Assembly (NCBI GenBank): GCA_002690915.1
Contig: NZGF01000064.1
Coordinates: 1 to 64,000 of the forward strand
DNA length: 64,000 nucleotides
Direction of reading: 5' to 3'
Origin: Crocinitomicaceae bacterium
GTDB lineage: Bacteria; Bacteroidota; Bacteroidia; Flavobacteriales_D; Sanyastnellaceae
Each line of letters begins with the position of its first letter. The first letter of the stretch is position 1. Both the position numbers and the translations under genes were made by a program. The notes under the pieces are model-generated. The model searched no databases and was not told where the DNA came from. It worked only from the letters and a program-made list of their open reading frames with translations. Positions 1 to 8,049 of this stretch are shown here, piece after piece.

Positions 1-393
<393 letters not shown>

Positions 394-458
394 AAAAAGT
401 TTAATCTGTTGAGAATCTCAGGGAATCTAACATCTTATCTTCTTGCGAGGATAAGACA

Positions 459-480
459 CCACTCTCCGGGGGGAGAGTGG
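459..480 (-). repeat. Leader hairpin before 16S
   Basis: This is a perfect 9-bp inverted repeat (CCACTCTCC / GGAGAGTGG) around a 4-nt loop, in the rRNA leader about 65 nt before the mature 16S 5' end. It is likely part of the leader processing stem or an antitermination structure. No U-tract follows, so it is not an intrinsic terminator. Confidence 0.5.
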
Positions 481-695
481 ATTTTGATGGAATCTTCCGA
501 AGAAGAATCCGGGCTGCTGCATCAAGTCAAAGAACGTTTATTAAAATCCACCAACGAATCGGCTTCTTTAAAATACTCTGTAAAAAGCGAGCGACAAAGG
601 TAAGTCTGTTTGCAGATTCTTTCAAGTTTTCGAAAGGTGTCTACCAACTTTTCATCGCGCCACATTCTGTAAAGAACTTCCCTCGAAAGGGGGCG

Positions 696-725
696 CAAAG
701 ATAGTTCGAATTATTCAACTCACAA
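696..725 (-). promoter_or_regulatory. rrn promoter, Bacteroidota type
   Basis: On the minus strand the sequence reads TTG, 19 bases, then TATCTTTG. This fits the Bacteroidota primary sigma pattern (TTTG around -33, 19-21 bp, TAnnTTTG at -7) with exact spacing. Upstream there are A-tracts resembling an UP element, as expected for an rRNA promoter. The predicted transcription start is near 689, giving a leader of roughly 295 nt. Confidence 0.7.
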
Positions 726-883
726 TCTTTTGTGTGTTTTTTTTTCGAACTGGTGAAAACGTTTGGCTTTCGCCTCTCATTTTCCTGTTGTCATTCGCAT
801 TTCAATGAACATGCCTTCCTTCGAAAGCGGCCGCAAATGTATGATGACTTTCTCGAACGCTACTAACTTTTCAACGAAAAAAT

Positions 884-1558
884 TCAATCTTTTTTTTCAA
901 GGAGAAATTCGACATCCGCAACCAGCTGATTTATAGCCTCTTCACTGGTTCCGTCGTAGAAGCCACGCAGGCGTCCCTTGGCATCCACGAGCACAACGTT
1001 CTCCGTATGTACGAAGTCTTGGAGCCCACCATCGCCTCCTTGCGCCTCGTCGTAGCAAGCGAAATAACTGGTTCGTGCCAACCGATAAATCTCCTTTTTG
1101 GCGCCTGTGAGAAACCACCAGTTGGGATGCGACGCCCCCATTTGGCCAGCATATGAAGCGAGCACCTCGGGAGTGTCGGCAGCAGGCGTAACGCTGTGAC
1201 TCAAAATGTGCCAACCGGTTTTCCCTTCCAATGCCTGTGGCAAGGCGCGCAAATTGGATGTCATTATCGGGCAAATGGTCGCACATCGGCTGAAGAAAAA
1301 GTCGCTAATAAGGACTTCACCTTGGACGTCTCGCAATGTGACCGTATCGCCCAAGTGATTCACCAATTCAAAATCTAGGATGCGATGGTCCTCATTGGAC
1401 CATAAAGCTGGATCCACCAATGCAGGGTTTAATTCATGCGGCTGGATGACAGGCAGACTCCGTTCGGGAGTTAACTCCACGATGCCGATGGTCACCCCAA
1501 TAACAAAAACTACCAGCAGCCAAGTCAAGGGTGATCGAAGGACGTTGTTCTTCATCAA
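884..1558 (-). CDS. SCO1/SenC family copper chaperone-like protein
   Basis: The 224-aa protein has one N-terminal membrane anchor (about residues 9-28) followed by a thioredoxin-fold SCO domain. The copper-binding set of the family is visible: the CxxxC motif at Cys92 and Cys96 (RCATICP), and the distal His184 (FVHTEN). SCO proteins deliver copper to, or reduce, the CuA centre of cytochrome c oxidase on the periplasmic side. The start overlaps the amidohydrolase stop by ATGA (1555-1558), so the gene is probably translationally coupled to it as the last of a three-gene operon. No cytochrome oxidase genes are in the window, so a role in oxidase assembly is inference from the family. A thiol-disulfide role is the main alternative. 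Confidence 0.88.
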   Translation of the reverse strand: MMKNNVLRSPLTWLLVVFVIGVTIGIVELTPERSLPVIQPHELNPALVDPALWSNEDHRILDFELVNHLGDTVTLRDVQGEVLISDFFFSRCATICPIMTSNLRALPQALEGKTGWHILSHSVTPAADTPEVLASYAGQMGASHPNWWFLTGAKKEIYRLARTSYFACYDEAQGGDGGLQDFVHTENVVLVDAKGRLRGFYDGTSEEAINQLVADVEFLLEKKD

Positions 1559-3228
1559 TGCTCCGATTCAAGGTAACACCACTCGCCAGCAATGCACGTT
1601 CCGTGTATGCGTGTGTTGTGCACAGATTGCGCATCCACCTCTAGCCAATTGCGGTCCATCCACGTGAAGTCAGCCCACTTGCCGATTTCGATTGTCCCCA
1701 AGACATTCTCCTGAAATTGGGCCAATGCCACCCATTGGGTCATCCCCCGCAACGCTTGTTCAGGGGTCAACGCGTTTTCCGGCTGAAAGCCTCCCACGGG
1801 GTATCCGGTAGCATCCATTCGCGCCACAGCTGCAGCAAAGGTCTTCCGAGGGTCGATATCTTCCACCGGGAAATCCGTGCCGAGCGCAGTCATACCCAAC
1901 GCCTGCAAAAGCTCTTGGTACGCATAGGCACGCCGGATGCGGCTCCTTCCTAAACGCTCGCCCGCCCAATACATATCACTTGTGGCGTGGGTGGGCTGAA
2001 CCGATGGGATGACACTGTACCCTCCGAAACGCGCCACGTCGTCCTCCGACACTACCTGAGCATGCTCAATGCGCCACCGAAGGTCATTGGGCCCTTCGAG
2101 CACATCAGCATAGGCATCCAAAACCAAGGCCGTCGCCGAATCGCCAATGCAATGCGTCGCGACCTGTAAACCGTGCCCATGAAGCGTCTCAATCTGGCGC
2201 TTGAACTCCGTTTCACGCTGCGTCGCCAAACCGAACCAGCCTTTGCGGTCGCTGTATGGCTGACGAAGCAATGCACCGCGCGAGCCCAGTGCGCCGTCCA
2301 TATAAAATTTGACACCGTTAACGACCAGCATATCTTCGATTCGCTGGCCAGATCCCACAAGCCAAGCAATGTTCTCGTCACTGGCTGAAACGAGGGCGTT
2401 CACGCGCAACTTGAGTTGTCCGGATTTCTGCAACGCATCGATTCGTTCAATTTCAGTCGGTGACAATCCGGCGTCGGTCACACCGATAATGCCGTGAGCA
2501 AGCAAATTCGACTGCGCCTCCATCAGCGCTTTGAGCCTCCGCGGCTCCGGATGTGGAGGAATGATGGCGCTGACCAATCCGCAAGCGTTGTCAATGAGCA
2601 CACCCGTGGGAACGCCACTGTTATCCAACATCACTTCTCCCCCTTCAACGACCGGCACAGTTCCTCTGAGCAAGCCCGCTCGACGCAACGCTTCGCTATT
2701 CACCACCAAGGCATGACCGTCAATGCGTTCCAGCGCAACGGGCTGGTCAGGAAAGGCGGCGTCGAGCAAGGTGCGGTCCGGAAATGCCTGGCTGTCCCAA
2801 TCGTTTTGATCCCAGCCCCGACCAACCGCCCATTCACTCGGCCATTGCACTTGTTGCTGGACGACACGTTCAACAGCAGCTTCCCAGCTGGTGGTGCCGA
2901 ACAAATTGGCTTCGAGCAGTCCGTCGGCGTAACCGATCAGGTGAGCATGGCCATCCATTAAGCCCGGTGTCAGTACCCCGCCGCGAAGATCAACAGCGCG
3001 CTCGGCAGTGTACTTGTTCAGGATAGCGCGCTCGGGACCGACCGCCACAACGCGACCGCTGTCCACGGCAACTGCCTGCGCCACGGTATTGGCTCCATCA
3101 AGGGTCAATACTACACCATTGTGGACAATCAGGTCCACGGGTTCCGACTGAAACGAACAGCCAACCCAACATAGCATTCCGGCCATTCCTAAAAGGCCCA
3201 AGCAAACCTTCTGTGTCTTCCTCTTCAT
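1555..3228 (-). CDS. Lipoprotein amidohydrolase (YtcJ-like, amidohydrolase family 3)
   Basis: The 557-aa protein has a lipoprotein signal peptide, with the lipobox ending at Cys24 (WVGC). It is therefore probably exported and lipid-anchored. The rest matches the metal-dependent amidohydrolase superfamily. It has the beta-sandwich start (VDLIVHNGVVLTLDG), the HxH metal motif at His94/His96 (DGHAH), later histidines in THCIGDS and IEHAQVV, and the catalytic Asp in LGTDFPVE near the C-terminus. YtcJ-type members hydrolyse amide or imide bonds, but the substrate cannot be read from the sequence. The gene overlaps both neighbours by ATGA, so SDR, amidohydrolase and SCO-like protein form one coupled transcript. 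Why these three functions are together is not clear. Confidence 0.9.
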   Translation of the reverse strand: MKRKTQKVCLGLLGMAGMLCWVGCSFQSEPVDLIVHNGVVLTLDGANTVAQAVAVDSGRVVAVGPERAILNKYTAERAVDLRGGVLTPGLMDGHAHLIGYADGLLEANLFGTTSWEAAVERVVQQQVQWPSEWAVGRGWDQNDWDSQAFPDRTLLDAAFPDQPVALERIDGHALVVNSEALRRAGLLRGTVPVVEGGEVMLDNSGVPTGVLIDNACGLVSAIIPPHPEPRRLKALMEAQSNLLAHGIIGVTDAGLSPTEIERIDALQKSGQLKLRVNALVSASDENIAWLVGSGQRIEDMLVVNGVKFYMDGALGSRGALLRQPYSDRKGWFGLATQRETEFKRQIETLHGHGLQVATHCIGDSATALVLDAYADVLEGPNDLRWRIEHAQVVSEDDVARFGGYSVIPSVQPTHATSDMYWAGERLGRSRIRRAYAYQELLQALGMTALGTDFPVEDIDPRKTFAAAVARMDATGYPVGGFQPENALTPEQALRGMTQWVALAQFQENVLGTIEIGKWADFTWMDRNWLEVDAQSVHNTRIHGTCIAGEWCYLESEH

Positions 3229-3989
3229 GATTTGTGGAAATGGTACGCGCTTGCCTGCGCAGCGGGCATGATCAAAACATCTTGAATGCTCACGTGTTCG
3301 GGGCGCGTCGCGATGTACATGACCGCGTCTGCGACGTCCTCGGCGGAAAGCGGCATGTATCCACCATACACGGCATTCGCGGCGGCCGTATCGCCCTTGA
3401 ACCGCACCACGCTGAATTCCGTCTCGGCCGCTCCCGGGGCCACCTGTGCCACCTGGATCCCACGAGGCAACAAATCCATTCGCATCGCTTGAGTCAACCC
3501 GTGCACCGCAAATTTGGATGCATTGTAAACCGCACCACCCGGATAAGCCTGGCGTCCGGCCACGCTACCGATGTTGATGATGCGGGACCCCGTCGCCATA
3601 TGAGGCGTCCATTCCCGTGTTACATTCAGTAGGCCTTTGAGATTGGTGTCGATCATGCGATCCCAGTCGTCGTAAACGCCCTGGTCGATGGGCTCACGTC
3701 CAACCGCCAACCCTGCGTTATTCACCAACACCGTGGGGATGAAATCCACGCTGCAATCGCGAATCGCCTGAGCAGTTCCCTTCCTATCGCGAACATCGTA
3801 ACACAGGACGTGCCGCACAGCACCTCCCAACTCAGCTTGAAGTGCCTTCAACCGATCCTCCCGACGCCCGGTCAACGCCAATTGATAACCAGCTTCGGCG
3901 GCCATTCGCGCGACCGCCTCTCCAAACCCTGACGTCGCCCCGGTAATGAACATACGGTCGACTCCATTTTGTCTTTCGTGATTTTTCAT
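3225..3989 (-). CDS. Short-chain dehydrogenase/reductase (YdfG-like)
   Basis: This is a classical SDR of 254 aa. The cofactor motif TGATSGFG starts at residue 16, NNAG is at 90-93, and the catalytic Ser142 (NIGSVAG) and Tyr155-x3-Lys159 (YNASK) are present. The C-terminal part (AEDVADAVMYIATRP, then a motif ending in AASAYHFH-like residues) resembles E. coli YdfG, an NADP-dependent 3-hydroxy acid dehydrogenase. The substrate remains inferred. A TACCTTTG element (antisense 4004-4011) just upstream suggests a -7 box with a very short leader. A shorter start at Met13 would cut into the first beta strand's approach and is less likely. The gene is first of the operon with the amidohydrolase and SCO-like genes. 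Confidence 0.9.
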   Translation of the reverse strand: MKNHERQNGVDRMFITGATSGFGEAVARMAAEAGYQLALTGRREDRLKALQAELGGAVRHVLCYDVRDRKGTAQAIRDCSVDFIPTVLVNNAGLAVGREPIDQGVYDDWDRMIDTNLKGLLNVTREWTPHMATGSRIINIGSVAGRQAYPGGAVYNASKFAVHGLTQAMRMDLLPRGIQVAQVAPGAAETEFSVVRFKGDTAAANAVYGGYMPLSAEDVADAVMYIATRPEHVSIQDVLIMPAAQASAYHFHKS

Positions 3990-4030
3990 TTCTCTTTGCC
4001 TGACAAAGGTACATTCACAAAATCCTCCAC

Positions 4031-4942
4031 ATGAAACACATTTACGCGCTGGGCCTTACACTCGGATTGGCCATCGGACTTCAAACAAACGCATCGGCAC
4101 AAGCCGTAACGAACACCATTGCTGAAATTCAAGGCGAGTTATTTAGTTCTCCGTTGGTCGGCTTGTCCGTAACCACCACGGGGATTGTGACAGCCAACAA
4201 CGTCACTTCAGCTACGTCAGGCGTCATCGGCTACTTCATCCAAGACGGTGAGGGGCCATGGAACGGTATTTTTGTTTATGACAACACCCAAGCACCAGAA
4301 ATCGGAGACGAGGTGATCATTGAAGCCGAGGTCGCCGAGTTCTACGACGTCACAGAATTGGTGAACATTAGCTACTTCGAAACCGTAAGTTCGGGCAACG
4401 ACCTGCCGGCCCCATCGATTGTCACCACTGGTGAATTGGCTTCCAGCGAAGCTTACGAAGGATGCTTCGTGCAAATCGTCAACGCCATTTGCACCAACCC
4501 TGATGCCGACTACGGTGAAGCCATCTTCGACGACGGAAGCGGTGAGGTCAAAACCAACGACTACATGTACTTGCCAGAAGACGGATGGATCCAGGACGAG
4601 TATTACTCTATAACAGGATGCATCCACTACACCTTTGAGGAGTACAAAATTGAGCCCCGCTACGCTGCAGACATTGTTGCTGGCTTCATCAACGGCATCA
4701 GCGAGTGGCTCCCTGCGCAGGAACTCCGAATGTTTCCCAACCCGGCCATCGGAACAGTTCAACTGGGTTCGACCGGCGCTGGCACGGTGACCTTCACAGA
4801 TGCTCTTGGACGCGAGGCACTCAAAGCAACCGTTCTACAGAGCAATCCCAAGTTGGACATCAGCGTCCTCTCCCCCGGCACGTACACGGTCCAATTCACT
4901 TCAGCCTCGGGCCGATGGGCCTCGAAGTTGGTGATCCGATAA
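4031..4942 (+). CDS. Secreted protein with OB-like domain and type IX sorting domain
   Basis: The 303-aa protein has a clear signal peptide (about residues 1-24, ending NASAQA). Residues about 28-215 look like the nucleic-acid-binding OB-fold region that precedes YhcR-type extracellular nucleases in other proteins (TTTGIVTANN, GYFIQDGEG, GIFVYDN, GDEVIIEAEV). No nuclease domain follows. The last 75 residues (LRMFPNPAIG..., ending SGRWASKLVIR) form a type A C-terminal sorting domain used by the type IX secretion system, whose core genes lie at 54-59 kb. The protein is therefore predicted to be exported across the outer membrane and attached to the cell surface. Its function is unknown. Confidence 0.85.
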   Translation: MKHIYALGLTLGLAIGLQTNASAQAVTNTIAEIQGELFSSPLVGLSVTTTGIVTANNVTSATSGVIGYFIQDGEGPWNGIFVYDNTQAPEIGDEVIIEAEVAEFYDVTELVNISYFETVSSGNDLPAPSIVTTGELASSEAYEGCFVQIVNAICTNPDADYGEAIFDDGSGEVKTNDYMYLPEDGWIQDEYYSITGCIHYTFEEYKIEPRYAADIVAGFINGISEWLPAQELRMFPNPAIGTVQLGSTGAGTVTFTDALGREALKATVLQSNPKLDISVLSPGTYTVQFTSASGRWASKLVIR

Positions 4943-4963
4943 CGGTCACGCCTCCGCATTGAG

Positions 4964-4992
4964 AACGGCTCCTGAATAGGGGCCGTTTTTTT
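4964..4992 (+). terminator. Rho-independent terminator
   Basis: The stem AACGGC(T)CC / GG(G)GCCGTT is followed directly by a run of T on the plus strand. It sits 22 nt after the secreted-protein stop codon and reaches the stop codon of the convergent RlmL-like gene. The minus strand has no T-tract, so termination is probably one-directional. Confidence 0.8.
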
Positions 4993-6223
4993 ATGCTTTC
5001 GTTTCGTCCGGTGCATCCGTCACAGAAGGGTCCGGTGCATCGCCACTACCTTGGTAGAGGTCCCAACCCATCCAGCGGCACTCCATGGGTCCGTTGAAGC
5101 ATTTGATGCGGCGCTTGGTTTTCAAGCCCACCCGCTTCAATCCTTCGACGTCCGCGGAGATAATCCATGCTGAGTGGTCGGACCAGTTGGCCTTCAAGGA
5201 ATCACCGATTTGCGCATAAAATGCCGGTGCATCCTCCAAAGGCAAACGCTCGCCATAAGGCGGATTCAAGACCAACAGTCCCGATTCAGAGCGCGGCTTC
5301 AATTTGAAAAAATCCATGCGTCCCAGTTCCGCCCGGCCCGTCAGCTCCATGTTGGCCAACGCCTGTCGGGTTTGGGAGATGGCTGCGAAGTCGCGATCGG
5401 TCGTGAAAATTGGAGTCTCTACCGGTTCACGGGCTTCTTTCAAAGCATCGCGTACGCTCCACCACTCGTCTTCATCAAACCCCCGCCAATCCATGAAAGC
5501 GAACTTACGGCGGTGCCATTGGATGGGGAACCCATCCGCCCACAAGGCGGCCTCCAATGTGAATGTACCCGAGCCGCACATGGCATCGTAGAGCGGAATG
5601 CCCGGTTTCCAACCGGCATGGGACAGCAGGCCTGCCGCCAATACTTCGTTCAACGGTGCTTTGGCACCCGCCGGGCGATATCCGCGGCGGCTCAAGGGCC
5701 TTCCCGCAGCGTCCAATGAAATCGTGACCGTGGTATGTGCAATGTGCAGGTGGATTCGGATGTCCGGATCCTCTTTATTGATGCCCGGACGCAACCCTGA
5801 GAACTCCCGGAAATGATCAACCACTGCGTCCTTCAGACGCAACATGGCAAACTGAGAGTGCGTGAATACTGACGAATGAACCGTCACATCGATGGAGAAC
5901 GACGAATGCGGGGTCATAATGGCGCCCCAGTCCCAGCGTTTGGCTTCGTCGTACAAGGCATCTGGATTTTGGGCATCAAACGACAACACCGGCCGCAGGA
6001 CGGTCAAGGCAAAACGGCTACTGAGGCACACCCGAAACAGCGTCGCCATATCGGCATGGAATTCCACCCCCCGTTTCGCTTGTTTGACCCCAACACACCC
6101 CAGTTCTACCAATTCCTTTTCGAGGAAGTCCTCGAGGCTTGCGAGGGTTTTCGCAAAATACAAGGGCAGTCCGTTGTACGAATCTGCCTGTTCATCTTCT
6201 CGTTTTAATTTGGTGTCGCTCAT
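4991..6223 (-). CDS. THUMP-domain class I SAM RNA methyltransferase (RlmL-like)
   Basis: With the start at 6223 the protein is 410 aa. The ATG overlaps the stop of the SUI1 gene by ATGA and is preceded by AAAGGAGG, a strong Shine-Dalgarno unusual for this phylum. The N-terminal third fits a THUMP/ferredoxin-like RNA-binding module (FAKTLASLEDFLEKEL). The C-terminal part is a Rossmann methyltransferase with the SAM loop DAMCGSGTFTLEAAL and the N6/N2-type catalytic motif NPPYGERL. In E. coli the RlmL N-terminal half makes m2G2445 in 23S rRNA. This protein has the length of that half only, without the RlmK part. A longer frame upstream exists but runs through the SUI1 gene and is rejected. Confidence 0.88.
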   Translation of the reverse strand: MSDTKLKREDEQADSYNGLPLYFAKTLASLEDFLEKELVELGCVGVKQAKRGVEFHADMATLFRVCLSSRFALTVLRPVLSFDAQNPDALYDEAKRWDWGAIMTPHSSFSIDVTVHSSVFTHSQFAMLRLKDAVVDHFREFSGLRPGINKEDPDIRIHLHIAHTTVTISLDAAGRPLSRRGYRPAGAKAPLNEVLAAGLLSHAGWKPGIPLYDAMCGSGTFTLEAALWADGFPIQWHRRKFAFMDWRGFDEDEWWSVRDALKEAREPVETPIFTTDRDFAAISQTRQALANMELTGRAELGRMDFFKLKPRSESGLLVLNPPYGERLPLEDAPAFYAQIGDSLKANWSDHSAWIISADVEGLKRVGLKTKRRIKCFNGPMECRWMGWDLYQGSGDAPDPSVTDAPDETKA

Positions 6224-6582
6224 CCTCCTTTGCGTTTTATACGTAAACCCTTGGCCTCCAAAAATTCGACAACTTTGTCGCGGTGATCGCCTTGCACGAG
6301 AATGGCCCCTTCCTTGACCGCTCCTCCGGCGCCACAAAGGGTCTTCAATTCCTTTCCGATCGCCATTAACGCCATCCCATCGTGTTCCAACCCTTCAACC
6401 ATTGTCACCGGCTTTCCAGCTCGTTGCTTTCGGTCCAAACTGACGTACAGCGTTGTCGCCTCCAGGTCAACCGACCCAGCCGATTCCTGGTCGTCCGGTT
6501 CAGGCGTCCAATTAGAAGCAGTGCTGAAGACCATGCCGCCGTCGCCAGAGCGGAATCGCTTGTTTTTCTTTTGACGTGCCAT
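6220..6582 (-). CDS. SUI1/eIF1-like translation factor (YciH family)
   Basis: The 120-aa protein has a basic N-terminus and a C-terminal SUI1 domain. Typical positions are visible: the VSLDRKQRAGKPVTMVEGL strand, then LKTLCGAGGAVKEGAILVQGDH, and a basic end (LRIKRKGG). Bacterial YciH proteins are eIF1 relatives thought to influence initiation fidelity on the small ribosomal subunit. The gene is the first of a coupled pair with the RlmL-like methyltransferase (ATGA overlap and an internal Shine-Dalgarno), linking two ribosome-related functions. A TACCTTCG element (7 of 8 positions of TAnnTTTG) lies antisense just upstream. Confidence 0.9.
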   Translation of the reverse strand: MARQKKNKRFRSGDGGMVFSTASNWTPEPDDQESAGSVDLEATTLYVSLDRKQRAGKPVTMVEGLEHDGMALMAIGKELKTLCGAGGAVKEGAILVQGDHRDKVVEFLEAKGLRIKRKGG

Positions 6583-6660
6583 GACGAAGCGAAGGTACTT
6601 ATCGCAGCGTGAATGGCGATTGTATTTTGTTTTTCAATCGCCCAATTCGTATCTTATAGT

Positions 6661-7332
6661 ATGGTCTGGAAATTTACGCTCTCTTTTGCGGCTGGAATCG
6701 CCATGCTCTCAGGAGTATTCGCTCAAGGTAATTGCACTTCATTCGATTTGGAGTACATCTGCCAAAATACTGAGTATGTCCAATCCGTTTCATCGGATTG
6801 TGGGTTGCAATGCCTGTCGGAAGGAGAGGAATGCTTGGAGACCTGCATGGTTGAGCAATTGGAGTTGAGCCTGCCCTGCATCGGCTGCTTTGGCGAGCAA
6901 GTGGTATGCGTGGTGCAAAATTGCTACTTTGCTTGTGCATTCGGAACCGAAGAGGCATGTGCTGAATGTGCGTTGGCGAATTGTGAGGCGGGCTTCAACG
7001 AATGCGCAGGCGTCGTCGACTTCGATAGCGATACGTGGACCAATCTTTGCGATTGCAACGACTCCAATCCCCTGGTTTTCCCTGGAGCCGATGGAACCAA
7101 CCAAGGATTCGACAACGACTGCAACGGGCTACTCAGTCCGGACGAGTTGACCACGTGCTTAGCTGATATGAACACAGATCAGATTATAGGCACTGCAGAC
7201 CTCCTCATCTTTCTCGGTGCTTTCAACTGCAACGACAACTGCCTCGAGGGAGCCGACTTCAACAATGACGGGGTTGTAGGGGCATCCGACCTGCTCATTT
7301 TCTTGTCGGAATTCGGTTTGTTCTGCTTCTAA
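6661..7332 (+). CDS. Secreted cysteine-rich protein with MopE-like and dockerin-like motifs
   Basis: From the ATG at 6661 the protein is 223 aa and begins with a good signal peptide (cleavage after GVFAQ). An upstream ATG at 6613 would add 16 residues that spoil the signal peptide shape. The mature part has a region rich in cysteine (about residues 22-115). It is followed by a segment like the MopE metal-binding repeat (DCNDSNPLVFPGA, then DNDCNG) and by two dockerin/EF-hand-like repeats (DMNTDQIIGTADLLIFLGAF and DFNNDGVVGASDLLIFLSEF). No type IX sorting domain is visible at the end, which stops right after the second repeat (FGLFCF). The function is unknown; calcium- or copper-dependent surface binding is inference. 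Confidence 0.75.
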   Translation: MVWKFTLSFAAGIAMLSGVFAQGNCTSFDLEYICQNTEYVQSVSSDCGLQCLSEGEECLETCMVEQLELSLPCIGCFGEQVVCVVQNCYFACAFGTEEACAECALANCEAGFNECAGVVDFDSDTWTNLCDCNDSNPLVFPGADGTNQGFDNDCNGLLSPDELTTCLADMNTDQIIGTADLLIFLGAFNCNDNCLEGADFNNDGVVGASDLLIFLSEFGLFCF

Positions 7333-7381
7333 TGCAGCAATCCCATAGGCAAGGCTGACCTTTGCGATAAACCCCCTCATT

Positions 7382-8038
7382 TTGTCAGACCCCCATCAAC
7401 TGGACCATGAATTGCTCGCCTATGCAATGGCTCACAGCAGTGCTGAGGATGCCATTTTGGCCGAATTGCGACGGAAAACGTGGCAAACAGTGCTTACCCC
7501 GCAAATGCTGAGCGACCCTATCCAAGGCAAGTTCCTACAAAACTGGAGCCGCATGGTGCAACCGAGACGGATACTCGAACTCGGCACCTATACCGGCTAT
7601 TCGACCATTTGCTTAGCAGCAGGCTTGGATTCAAAAGGCAGCATTGATACCGTGGAGCCCAACGACGAATTGAACACCATCCAAGATGAATTTTGGGAGA
7701 AAGCGGGGATTCGAAGGTGCATCCAGCGGCACAATTCCGAGGCCTCGGCCGCCATGCCCAGTCTGAAAGGCCCCTATGACCTCGTCTGGATCGACGCGGA
7801 CAAACCCCGAACCGGCGAATATGTCGAACAGTGCCTGCCACTGGTGAGGCGTGGCGGATGGATTCTGGTGGACAATGTTTTGTGGTGGGGCAAGGTCCTG
7901 CCTTCTCGCACGGACGGAGACGCCACCAGTAAACACCTAGAATATATATGCGCCGAATGGGCTAAGCGCAGCGACATTCGCACGACGTTATTGCCCATTC
8001 GGGATGGGATCCTGACCATCGAAAAGATTGAGGATTGA
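7382..8038 (+). CDS. O-methyltransferase, class I SAM-dependent (COMT-like)
   Basis: This 218-aa protein belongs to the family of cation-dependent catechol-type O-methyltransferases. The SAM loop LELGTYTGYST is at residues 65-75, the acidic end of strand 2 is DTVEPND, and the metal-binding run is WIDADK with Asp138, Asp140 and Lys141. VDNVLWWGKV is also characteristic. The only in-frame start consistent with the conserved N-terminus is TTG at 7382, since no ATG occurs upstream before the previous gene. A GACCTTTG element at 7357-7364 may be the -7 box. The methyl acceptor is unknown. The gene is convergent with sucC, with an 11-bp gap. Confidence 0.88.
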   Translation: MSDPHQLDHELLAYAMAHSSAEDAILAELRRKTWQTVLTPQMLSDPIQGKFLQNWSRMVQPRRILELGTYTGYSTICLAAGLDSKGSIDTVEPNDELNTIQDEFWEKAGIRRCIQRHNSEASAAMPSLKGPYDLVWIDADKPRTGEYVEQCLPLVRRGGWILVDNVLWWGKVLPSRTDGDATSKHLEYICAEWAKRSDIRTTLLPIRDGILTIEKIED

Positions 8039-8049
8039 TAGGAACGTAA

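Larger units (their letters stand above)
394..883 (-). other. rrn leader and upstream region, no protein gene
   Basis: This 490-bp stretch between the 16S 5' end and the SCO-like gene holds no convincing coding sequence. About 300 nt nearest the 16S would be the transcribed leader. It contains two hairpins: CTTATC/GATAAG at 434-455 and a 9-bp perfect stem, CCACTCTCC/GGAGAGTGG, with a GGGG loop on the plus strand at 459-480. Further up lie the main promoter (696-725), an A/T-rich UP-like stretch (about 726-750) and a second TAnnTTTG-type element, TACATTTG, antisense at 834-841. That second element could be a tandem upstream promoter. Confidence 0.6.
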
